Part shown: positions 8,856 through 15,943 of the stretch, piece by piece
How the letters are laid out: every line of letters begins with the position of its first letter
Position numbering within the stretch: position 1 is the first letter of the stretch
Origin: Gammaproteobacteria bacterium
GTDB lineage: Bacteria > Pseudomonadota > Gammaproteobacteria > Pseudomonadales > Azotimanducaceae
DNA: 64,000 nucleotides
Assembly: GCA_009846005.1 (NCBI GenBank)
Contig: VXYL01000057.1
Location: forward strand, 88,391-152,390
Reading direction: 5' to 3'
Notes under the pieces: generated by a model
What the model saw: the letters and a program-made list of their open reading frames with translations, nothing else
Told to the model about the DNA's origin: nothing
Database searches by the model: none
Program-made: the position numbers and the translations under genes

Positions 8856-10163
8856 CTACAAGTCCCCTAGGAACTGCGCCTCATAGAGCGGCCAGTTGGT
8901 TACCATGCCGTCTCGGCCGCCGCGGGGATCGGCCGTTAGTGTGATCGCTCGTTCGGGCGCGTAGCGGCTAATGTAGGAGCTCAAGCTCTTGGCGCGGCTC
9001 CGACGCCGGCTTTTCACCTCCACGGGGACGATCTCGCCGTTTCGGGCTTGGTGAAGGAACTCGATTTCGGCGCGGCCCTCCGCCCAGCCGTAGGTCGGAT
9101 GGCCCACGCGGGCACACAGTTCAGTCTGGACGAAGTTCTCTGCTATGAAACCCTTGTATCCGCATTTGGGCTCGCGCTGCAACACGTAGGGGAGGCGCAG
9201 GAGGTATCGGAGGATGCCGATGTCGAAGAGGAACAGGCGGAAGCGGCTCTCCTTCGTAAGATGCGGCAAGGGCGGGGTCGGCTCGCTGACGATGGGATAG
9301 CACTTCCACGCCAACCGGCACTTCTCCAGCCAATCGATGGGCCCCCGCAGATCCTGGTAGCCGCGCTTGCGTGCCACCACACCTTGAAACCGGAAGCGCT
9401 TTACCGAGCCGTCAAGCGTCGTCTCTAGCTGGCGGGGAATGTTGTGGAAGACCGCGTCGATGTGCTGCGCATGTGCGGGGCCGGCGTACTTGCCGAAATC
9501 GCGCTCGAACCCGGTCACAAGGTCGCTGTGGATCGTCTCGACCTGGCTGATGCGCTGGGCCATGCCGTGCCGGGGGTCGAACCACGCCGCCACCGCCTCG
9601 GGCATCCCGCCCACGAAGGTGTAGTCCAGAAACAACGACCACAGCCGTTCGTGTGCCGTGCTGCTCTTTGCCCGCGTGCGGAACATCTCCAACAGGCGCG
9701 TCTGTCCGGAAGCCATCACGAACTCTTCGAAGCAAAGCGGGAACAGCTCGAGGCGGCTCACTTTGCCGACGGGAAATGAGGTCAACAGGCCGACATTGGA
9801 GCCAGTCGCGCAAATGAACGCGTTCGGCATCTGCTCCGCGAAGTACTTGAGGGAGTCTAGGGCCGACTGGCAGTCGCCCACCTCGTCGAAGAAGATGAGA
9901 TCCCGCGCCAGATCGACGGGCTCGTTGAACCGTACTTCGATGTTGTCGACGATGGTGCGCGGCGCCAAGCCGTCGGCGAACACGCTCGCTAGTCCCGGCG
10001 CAAAGTTGAAGTCCAGCTTGTGGACCGTGCGAAACTGCCGGGCGCCGAAAATCTGTTCGATGAGGTGCGTCTTGCCAGTCTGCCGCGCACCATCGATCAG
10101 CACTGGCTTGCGGCGGGGTTGCCGTTTCCAGGACAGCAGATCGTTGTAGAGCAACCGATCCAT
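8856..10163 (-). CDS. AAA-family ATPase with C-terminal DUF4143
   Basis: 435 aa. Walker A is GARQTGKT at about 25-32 and Walker B is LIFFDEVGD near 90, with a CATGSNVG sensor. The C-terminal DUF4143 part ends in a nuclease-like EIEFLHQ...VPVEVKSR motif, reminiscent of PD-(D/E)XK residues. Members are common, highly mobile accessory genes in bacteria and archaea; their function is unsettled. Its neighbours are unrelated. The region just upstream of its ATG is strikingly A+T-rich and contains two inverted repeats (listed separately) that may be its operators. Confidence 0.9.
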   Translation of the reverse strand: MDRLLYNDLLSWKRQPRRKPVLIDGARQTGKTHLIEQIFGARQFRTVHKLDFNFAPGLASVFADGLAPRTIVDNIEVRFNEPVDLARDLIFFDEVGDCQSALDSLKYFAEQMPNAFICATGSNVGLLTSFPVGKVSRLELFPLCFEEFVMASGQTRLLEMFRTRAKSSTAHERLWSLFLDYTFVGGMPEAVAAWFDPRHGMAQRISQVETIHSDLVTGFERDFGKYAGPAHAQHIDAVFHNIPRQLETTLDGSVKRFRFQGVVARKRGYQDLRGPIDWLEKCRLAWKCYPIVSEPTPPLPHLTKESRFRLFLFDIGILRYLLRLPYVLQREPKCGYKGFIAENFVQTELCARVGHPTYGWAEGRAEIEFLHQARNGEIVPVEVKSRRRSRAKSLSSYISRYAPERAITLTADPRGGRDGMVTNWPLYEAQFLGDL

Positions 10164-10206
10164 CGTGTTGTGCGATTGCCGGAACGTCGCGAAAGAGTAG
10201 CACGTT

Positions 10207-10232
10207 CAGACTTTTATGTGCATAAAAGTCTG
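10207..10232. promoter_or_regulatory. Perfect 12-base inverted repeat upstream of the AAA/DUF4143 gene
   Basis: CAGACTTTTATG and its exact reverse complement CATAAAAGTCTG are separated by two bases (TG). It lies about 45-70 bases before the ATG at 10163. It is A+T-rich in a G+C-rich genome and has no T tract on the outgoing side, so an operator is more likely than a terminator. Confidence 0.55.
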
Positions 10233-10243
10233 TTACCTCATAC

Positions 10244-10260
10244 TTTTTAGTAGATAAAAA
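10244..10260. promoter_or_regulatory. Second inverted repeat upstream of the AAA/DUF4143 gene
   Basis: TTTTTA and TAAAAA flank GTAGA. The outer context ACTTTTTA resembles the ACTTTTA arm of the palindrome 12 bases away, suggesting two copies of one binding motif or a promoter with its operator. Confidence 0.45.
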
Positions 10261-10355
10261 TACGCTTAAAGCGTACTTTCAGCGACCTTCAAAGGCGTCG
10301 TCGGCCCGTCGTACGAGAATGTGGCAGCACTCTCGAACGCGCCGGTCAGATGCAC

Positions 10356-10380
10356 GGGACGGGACAAGCCCGTCCCCTAC
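10356..10380 (-). repeat. Palindromic repeat, A type
   Basis: Arms GGGACGGG and CCCGTCCC around ACAAG, then CTAC. The CTA at 10377-10379 is the TAG stop of the xanthine-dehydrogenase-family gene. Confidence 0.9.
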
Positions 10381-12650
10381 GGTCCTTCGTCGTCTCCCAG
10401 AGTGAGCGCGGCGAGCACCTTCGGCGGCGACATCGGTAGTTCCCGCAGACGCAGGCCGACGGCGTCATGGATCGCGTTGGCGACCGCCGCCATCGGCGGG
10501 GCGATCGGGACTTCGCCGACGCCGCGAACGCCGTACGGGTGGGCGTCGTTCGGCACTTCCACGACCACGGTGTCGATCATCGGCAGGTCCGATGCGACCG
10601 GCATGCGGTAGTCCAGGAAGCCCGCGTTGTCGAGACGTCCGGAGGCGTCGAAGATGTACTCCTCGTTGAGTGCCCAGCCGATGCCCTGGGCGACGCCGCC
10701 CTGCATCTGGCCTTCGACGTAGCCCGGGTGAATGGCGCGGCCGGCGTCCTGAACCGCGGTGTAGCGAATCACTTCGACGCGACCGGTCTCCTCGTCCACT
10801 TCGACATCGCAGACGTGGGTGGCGAATGCCGGCGCGGCGCCCTGTGCGTTCACCGACACGTGCGCGGTGATCGGGCCACCGGTCTGCGACGCCTTGGCCG
10901 CGAGTTCCGCGAGGGAGAGGGGCTCGAAGTCACCGGCGTTTGCGCCTGCCGGACGGGCGTGGCCGTTGTTCCAGTCCACGGCGTCGGGGTCGATGTCCCA
11001 GAGCAATGCCGCGCGTTCGCGCAACTGCTCGACCACCCGTTCCGTGGCTTCGGAAACCGCGGTACCCGCAGAGAATGTCACCCGGCTGCCGCCGGTGGTG
11101 GCGCTGTAGCCAATGGTATTGGTGTCGCCGACCTGTACGCTGACGTTGCGATAGTGGATGCCCAAGGTCTCGGCGACGATGTTCACCATCGACGCGCGCG
11201 AGCCGCCGATGTCCGGGTGGCCGGTGGTGACCGCGACCGTGCCGTCCTCGTTGACGTTCACCTGCGCGCTCGATTCGCCGCCGACATTGAACCAGAACCC
11301 GCAGGCGACGCCGCGACCCTGGCGGCCATTCTTCGGTGTGGCGTAGTGCGGGTGGTCCTGGGCGGCGTGCAGCGTTTCTTCGAAGCCGATGCGGCGGAAC
11401 GTTGGTCCGTAGGCCGCGCGCGTGCCTTCCCTAGCGGCGTTCTTGAGCCGAAACTCGATGGGATCGAGACCGAGTTCTGCCGCCAGTTCGTCGATCACGG
11501 ACTCCACGCCGAACGCGGCGATGGGGGAGCCGGGTGCGCGGTAGGCGTTGCACTTGGGCCGGTTCGCCACCACGTCGTAGCCCACCACCTTGACGTTGTC
11601 GATGGCGTACGGCGCAAAGGCGCAGTTCGACGCCCCGCGAACCGGGGAGCCCGGGAACGCGCCGGCCTGGAACCGGAATGTCGCCTCCGCCGCAATGATC
11701 CGGCCGTCACGCCGGGCGCCGATCTTGATGGTGTTCGACGAACCCGCGGTCGGCCCCGTGGCGCGAAACACCTCCTCGCGGGTCATCACCATCTTCACCG
11801 GGGCGCCAGCCTTCTTCGACAGCGTGTAGGCCAGCGGCTCGAGGTAGACGATGGTCTTGCCCCCGAACCCGCCACCGATCTCCGCCGGGATCGCGCGGAT
11901 CTCGGAGAGTTTGGCACCCGTCATCTTGGCGGTCGCGTTCCGGACCATGAACTGGCCCTGGCTCGAACTCCAGATGGTGGCGCGACCGTCCGCCGCTACG
12001 CTGACCAGGCAGGCGTGCGGTTCGATGTAGCCCTGGTGCACCGGCTTCGTCTTGAAGTCTCGTTCGATAACGACATCGGCTGCGGCGAATCCGTCCGCGA
12101 CGTCTCCCAGCGTGAACTCCGCGCGGCTCGCCACGTTGGTCGGCGCATCCGCTGCCGAGTCGTCGCCTTGGGTGCGCAGGAATTCGTGGAGCACCGGGGC
12201 GTCCGGTTGCATCGCGTCGTCGACGTCGATCACCCACGGCAGCGGTTCGTAGTCGACGTCGATCAACCCGAGGGCGGCTTCCGCTGCCTCCGCGGTGGTG
12301 GCCGCAACGGCTGCCACCGCATGCCCGGCGTAGAGCGGCTTGTCGCGTGCCATGACGTTGCGGCTTACGAAGCGCATGTCCGCGGGACCGACCAGCACGG
12401 GCGTATCGAGGGGAAAATCCACCAGGTCGGCGCCGGACATCACCGCCTTGACGCCGGGTGTCGCAGCGGCGCGGTCGAGGTCAATCGACTTGATCCGGGC
12501 GTGGGGATGCGGGCTGCGCAACACCTTACCCCATAGCATGCCCGGTTGCGCGAAGTCGGCGCCGAACGCGGCGCGGCCGGTCACCTTGTCCTCGCCGTCG
12601 GGGCGGATCGTGCGCTTGCCGATCCACTGGTTGTTGTATTCACTGGCCAC
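10377..12650 (-). CDS. Xanthine dehydrogenase family, molybdopterin-binding (large) subunit
   Basis: 757 aa; Mo-pterin catalytic subunit of an aldehyde oxidase/xanthine dehydrogenase-type hydroxylase. Motifs include RPDGEDKVTGRAAFGADF at the N-terminus, GGGFGGK for cofactor binding, NRPKCNAYRAPGSP, and the active-site Glu in GVRGVGEVP near the C-terminus. I chose the GTG at 12650 because GGGAGGTG sits five bases upstream and family similarity begins right there (VASEYNNQWIGKRTIRP); a longer frame runs to 12773 but its extra 41 residues are unlike the family. The FeS and FAD subunits normally encoded alongside are absent from the window. The stop codon lies in a palindromic repeat. Confidence 0.9.
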   Translation of the reverse strand: MASEYNNQWIGKRTIRPDGEDKVTGRAAFGADFAQPGMLWGKVLRSPHPHARIKSIDLDRAAATPGVKAVMSGADLVDFPLDTPVLVGPADMRFVSRNVMARDKPLYAGHAVAAVAATTAEAAEAALGLIDVDYEPLPWVIDVDDAMQPDAPVLHEFLRTQGDDSAADAPTNVASRAEFTLGDVADGFAAADVVIERDFKTKPVHQGYIEPHACLVSVAADGRATIWSSSQGQFMVRNATAKMTGAKLSEIRAIPAEIGGGFGGKTIVYLEPLAYTLSKKAGAPVKMVMTREEVFRATGPTAGSSNTIKIGARRDGRIIAAEATFRFQAGAFPGSPVRGASNCAFAPYAIDNVKVVGYDVVANRPKCNAYRAPGSPIAAFGVESVIDELAAELGLDPIEFRLKNAAREGTRAAYGPTFRRIGFEETLHAAQDHPHYATPKNGRQGRGVACGFWFNVGGESSAQVNVNEDGTVAVTTGHPDIGGSRASMVNIVAETLGIHYRNVSVQVGDTNTIGYSATTGGSRVTFSAGTAVSEATERVVEQLRERAALLWDIDPDAVDWNNGHARPAGANAGDFEPLSLAELAAKASQTGGPITAHVSVNAQGAAPAFATHVCDVEVDEETGRVEVIRYTAVQDAGRAIHPGYVEGQMQGGVAQGIGWALNEEYIFDASGRLDNAGFLDYRMPVASDLPMIDTVVVEVPNDAHPYGVRGVGEVPIAPPMAAVANAIHDAVGLRLRELPMSPPKVLAALTLGDDEGP

Positions 12651-12791
12651 TCTCGCACCTCCCGACCATCGTTCACGCGACCACGCAGCCGCAGAAGCAA
12701 CGGCGGATTCTAACGAGGCAGACCCTCGCAAGCGCAAGTCTCGAGCCGAGCTATCGCGGGCACGAACGAACAAGCTGTTTGGCGCGGGAGG

Positions 12792-13028
12792 TCAGCCGGA
12801 GCGGCGCCCGTCCCCACGACGCTGCTGCCGCACCCACGCTCCCGGATCACGGTCCCACGCGTGACCAGTGTCCTCAACTGCACCTAGCGCCGCGTCAATC
12901 TCGTCCCAACGATGTTCGTCTAGCCCACGTCGTATGAGTTCGCAGACAAAAGCGTTGCGCGGACGGTCACCCGCGCACCGATCGAGTTCCTCGACCAAAT
13001 AGTCCGGCATTGAGATGCGTATCCTCAT
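12792..13028 (-). CDS. Ribbon-helix-helix antitoxin-like protein (orphan)
   Basis: 78 aa. MRIRISMPDYLVEELDR begins with the beta strand of a ribbon-helix-helix DNA-binding domain, followed by helices with RNAFVCELIRRGLDE. The tail DPGAWVRQQRRG resembles VapB-type antitoxin tails that wrap a PIN toxin. The start is ATG at 13028, with GAGGAG six bases upstream. No PIN or other toxin follows; downstream is the dehydrogenase gene, and upstream is the unrelated broken toxin at 13042-13489. It is probably an orphan left from a lost pair. Confidence 0.75.
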   Translation of the reverse strand: MRIRISMPDYLVEELDRCAGDRPRNAFVCELIRRGLDEHRWDEIDAALGAVEDTGHAWDRDPGAWVRQQRRGDGRRSG

Positions 13029-13041
13029 GGCGAACTCCTCG

Positions 13042-13489
13042 TCACGAGTCTTGTTCAAGCACACCCCGATACGGTGTGACGCGCCCACTCCTGTCTATCC
13101 CGGCTACGAACGGCGTTTGGGTCTTTGCGGCGAACCGAGCAATGCTGTTTTTCCCTTCAGCAACAGTTCGGCAATGTCGGTCGCCGTGGCGTCTTTGCGC
13201 GCACGACCACGACGCGCGCTCGATGCGTTCGGATCGACTGTAGTTCTGCCGCACGGTAGCGGATGTTCTTGCCCTTTGTGAGCGCCAGCCAACCTTTGCG
13301 TCCAACGAGTTCTAGCCACTCCTCGTCGGGAGCGTCGAGCGACAAATGGTCATCGTGGATTTCAACGTTTAGTCCCTCGGAGCGCAAACGTTCGGCAATT
13401 ATGTGCTTCCCAAGATTCCTATCCAGGAAGAGAACGAAGTCGCCTATGTCAGGCTGCTGCGGGGAGTTCGCACCGGATTGCTTCTTCAA
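13042..13489 (-). pseudogene. VapC45-like PIN toxin, frameshifted twice
   Basis: Three frames together make one PIN-like toxin. Frame one gives FVLFLDRNLGKHIIAERL, HDDHLSLDAPDEEWL and WLALTKGKNIRYR. Frame two gives DATATDIAELLLKGK. Frame three gives SIARFAAKTQTPFVAGIDRS and ends at 13042. Both junctions fall at A runs (AAAG near 13194 and GGGAAAAAC near 13149), and each is repaired by one added A. This is either a real inactivation or two homopolymer errors. The 5' end overlaps its antitoxin gene by about 40 bases, the usual toxin-antitoxin arrangement. The intact toxin would be a small ribonuclease. Confidence 0.75.
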
Positions 13490-14117
13490 TTTCCCCCTCG
13501 CTCCGCTCGTAGTCTCGCGCGAGCTCGTGAACCGACTCGCCGGCCTTATAGCGTTCGGCGATCAAGCCGGTCGCGAGCCCGGTACCCGCGATCACGGGTC
13601 GTCCGGCCGAAAGCGACGGGTCGACAACGACCAGGGCGGGGGCGTTAGCGGTCGCGGCACGTGTAAAGGGGTAGAGCCGGATCGGCACGCCGGTAGGATC
13701 CCGATCAATGCGTCGCAGGGCCTGGTCGAGCACCTCCCGCATGGCGAGTTGGCCGGCTTCACTGATGTTGACCAAGTGGCCGCACTCTCGAATGAACAGA
13801 TCCAGGCCGTCGGTCTCCATTTCTCGACTGATCAACGGGTGGGTCCGGTCCCGCCCGGAGCGTGCATGTCCAACAAGGTATTGGATTGCACCACGTACCT
13901 TCCCCATGGCTACGAGGTGCGTGCGACGAATAGCCGCAAGCACATGCAATTCCGCAAGGTTGAGAAACGAGAGCAACGCCGGTGAATGCGAGGCCGCTTC
14001 GATTAGCGGTCCATAACCTGGCGCACCAACCGACCACGAGCGCACTGTGGACGCCGGGAGCACGAGATAGTGCGCCGCCTCAGCTAGGGTGTAAGCAGGT
14101 TGTTCGCGTGGGTCCAT
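13449..14117 (-). CDS. DUF433 antitoxin (VapB45-like) with N-terminal MerR/HTH-like domain
   Basis: 222 aa. The N-terminus YTLAEAAHYLVLPASTVRSW is a helix-turn-helix, and the C-terminus (LSAGRPVIAGTGLATGLIAERYKAGESVHELARDYE) is the DUF433 domain found in antitoxins paired with VapC45-type PIN toxins. It should bind its own promoter and the toxin. It lies immediately upstream of the toxin pseudogene and overlaps it. ATG at 14117. The antitoxin frame is intact while the toxin is broken, the expected direction of decay because losing the antitoxin first would be harmful. Confidence 0.85.
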   Translation of the reverse strand: MDPREQPAYTLAEAAHYLVLPASTVRSWSVGAPGYGPLIEAASHSPALLSFLNLAELHVLAAIRRTHLVAMGKVRGAIQYLVGHARSGRDRTHPLISREMETDGLDLFIRECGHLVNISEAGQLAMREVLDQALRRIDRDPTGVPIRLYPFTRAATANAPALVVVDPSLSAGRPVIAGTGLATGLIAERYKAGESVHELARDYERSEGEIEEAIRCELPAAA

Positions 14118-14200
14118 TCCACGGGCTCCGATTGCCTCGGGTCGCTACGCTACCACGATGCGCTCGGAGCCGTGGGTCTCTTCCTTGCCCAGGTCGAGCT

Positions 14201-14653
14201 CTACTTTGCGCGCTTGCTGCCGATTACCTTGTCTGCACGGTTTTCGAGTTTGCGCCCATGCCGAAGGAAATCGAAGCCATCGTCAGCCTTCGAGTCGTCA
14301 CCCCTCACGGAGCCACGCCTAGGGGACGGGCGCGGTTCAGTGGTTCCAGCATCGACCGCGGCCGTCCTGTCCTTTCGGCGTCGCTTCGACGCCCGCATCT
14401 CGACAAGAAAGTAGGTCAGCAGCGAGGCAAAGATCACGACGTTCTTGATCGCGAACGCGACGGCGATGTAGTCGCCGGCCACCGTTGCCTCTTCCGAGCC
14501 CGACGGAAGTGCCTCGACATAGTCCAGGAACTCGCCATGGAGATACATCGCCGCCGCGATCACGCCGCCACATGCGGCGAGCCATTTCCAGCGCCGACGT
14601 AGCCACAGCAGGAAACCCGAGACGAGGGTGAACTTGAGAAGTTGGTTGAGCAT
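14201..14653 (-). CDS. Small membrane protein of unknown function
   Basis: 150 aa; not recognised. Two or three hydrophobic helices (WLAACGGVIAAAMYL, YIAVAFAIKNVVIFASLLTYFL) are followed by a strongly basic cytoplasmic tail from about residue 88. It is the last gene of the leftward peptide-transporter cluster, starting 9 bases after the 81-residue protein, so the two are probably co-translated and may work together in the inner membrane. ATG start. Confidence 0.6.
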   Translation of the reverse strand: MLNQLLKFTLVSGFLLWLRRRWKWLAACGGVIAAAMYLHGEFLDYVEALPSGSEEATVAGDYIAVAFAIKNVVIFASLLTYFLVEMRASKRRRKDRTAAVDAGTTEPRPSPRRGSVRGDDSKADDGFDFLRHGRKLENRADKVIGSKRAK

Positions 14654-14661
14654 CGGGTCCG

Positions 14662-14907
14662 TTAGGTGATGCCAAGCACGACTGCGATCGCGATAAGCGG
14701 CGCAATCACGAGTTGCTTGTGGATCTTCTCTTCTTCCGCCGCAACGATGATCTCCAGGTCGTCCTCGGAGAGATCCTCAACTGTCCGTCCATGCAACGCG
14801 ATCTGCACTTTGGCTTTCTTGATTGCGCGTTCGCGAATCCTCGACCGCACCTCGCCGGTCAAGCGCTTCTTCGCCCGTCGGCCACGGTTTGCCACCGCGC
14901 GCAACAT
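14662..14907 (-). CDS. Small basic protein with C-terminal membrane anchor
   Basis: 81 aa; not recognised. The first 60 residues are Arg/Lys-rich and helical (RGRRAKKRLTGEVRSRIRER), then come an acidic stretch (SEDDLEIIVAAEEEK) and a short hydrophobic end (LVIAPLIAIAVVLGI) that would act as a tail anchor. The ATG is three bases past the stop of the OppD-type gene, so it is in the same operon. It could be an accessory factor for the next membrane protein; function unknown. Confidence 0.6.
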   Translation of the reverse strand: MLRAVANRGRRAKKRLTGEVRSRIRERAIKKAKVQIALHGRTVEDLSEDDLEIIVAAEEEKIHKQLVIAPLIAIAVVLGIT

Positions 14908-14910
14908 GAC

Positions 14911-15930
14911 CTATTTCGATGCGGTCGTCCGATGGACATCCGCCGCTTCCACGTCGCAGTCTTCGTGGTGCAGCCAGCAGCGGGCGAAGTGGTCGGCGTG
15001 GAGATCGAAGGATTCGGGGTGGTTGTCCTCGCAGGCCTGCATGGCGTAGGGGCAGCGGGCGAAATAGCCGCAGCCCGCCGGCGGTGCGAAGAGGTCCGGC
15101 GGACTGCCGTCAATGGGGGTGAGCTCTTGCGCCGAGTCGTCGCGGTTAGACGGCATGGCGGCTTTCAGGCCTAGGGTGTAGGGGTGGGCGGAGCGGTAAA
15201 ACACATCGTCGACCCCGCCCTTCTCGACGACCTCACCGGCGTACATGACGAGCACCTCGTCGGCCATCCGCGCCACCACGCCTAGGTCGTGCGTGATGAG
15301 GATGATGGCCATGCCTTCCTCGCGCTGGAGGTCGCCCATCAGATCGAGGATCTGGGCTTGAATCGTGACATCGAGGGCCGTGGTCGGTTCGTCGGCGATG
15401 AGGATCAGCGGTTCGCAGGCCAGGGACATGGCGATCATGGAGCGCTGCAGCATGCCGCCCGAGAACTCGAACGGGTACTGCCGGGCGCGCTTTGCGGCTT
15501 CCGGGATGCGGGTCATGTCGATTAGCTCGATGGCCCGGGAGAACGCCGCCCGATGACTCATGCCCTGGTGCACCTGCAGGGTCTCGGCGATCTGGTCACC
15601 GATGGTCATGGTGGGGTTCAAGGACGTCATGGGATCCTGGAAGATCATCCCGACGAGGCGGCCGCGGATGTCCTTTCCGTCGATCTTCTTCTCGGCGATG
15701 ACATCCACGCCGTCCAGCATCGCCGTGCCGCTGGTGATGCGTCCCGGCGGCATCGGGATGAGACCCATGATGCTCTGGACGGTCACCGACTTGCCGCAGC
15801 CGGATTCGCCCACGATGGCGAGCGTCTTGCCCTTGTCGAGGGAGAAGGACACGCCGCGCACCGCCTGAACGGTGCCTCCGTAGGTGTCGAACTCGACACG
15901 GAGATCGTTGACCTGCAACAACGGACTCAC
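14911..15930 (-). CDS. Peptide ABC transporter ATP-binding protein (OppD/DppD type)
   Basis: 339 aa. Walker A GESGCGKS is at 41-48, the signature is FSGGMLQR, and Walker B is in LILIADEPTTALD. The C-terminal oligopeptide extension has GCGYFARCPYAMQACE. The GTG at 15930 is preferred because GGGAGG lies eight bases upstream and similarity starts at SPLLQVNDLRV; a longer frame with an ATG at 15966 overlaps the M48 gene. It pairs with the OppF-type ATPase at 6273-7274 and the permeases at 17560-19884. Confidence 0.92.
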   Translation of the reverse strand: MSPLLQVNDLRVEFDTYGGTVQAVRGVSFSLDKGKTLAIVGESGCGKSVTVQSIMGLIPMPPGRITSGTAMLDGVDVIAEKKIDGKDIRGRLVGMIFQDPMTSLNPTMTIGDQIAETLQVHQGMSHRAAFSRAIELIDMTRIPEAAKRARQYPFEFSGGMLQRSMIAMSLACEPLILIADEPTTALDVTIQAQILDLMGDLQREEGMAIILITHDLGVVARMADEVLVMYAGEVVEKGGVDDVFYRSAHPYTLGLKAAMPSNRDDSAQELTPIDGSPPDLFAPPAGCGYFARCPYAMQACEDNHPESFDLHADHFARCWLHHEDCDVEAADVHRTTASK

Positions 15931-15943
15931 TTCGTGTTCCTCC

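Noticed and set aside
10467-12536. A long open frame of 689 codons on the strand opposite the molybdenum hydroxylase gene.
   Set aside because: High-GC shadow: the minus-strand frame has all family motifs and a good ribosome site, while the opposite frame is full of Arg/His/Val with no recognisable domain. Similar shadows opposite ileS and oppA were rejected too.
13042-13489. Frameshifts in the PIN toxin considered as programmed recoding.
   Set aside because: Two separate shifts of the same sign at ordinary A runs without stimulatory structures; mutation or sequencing error is simpler.
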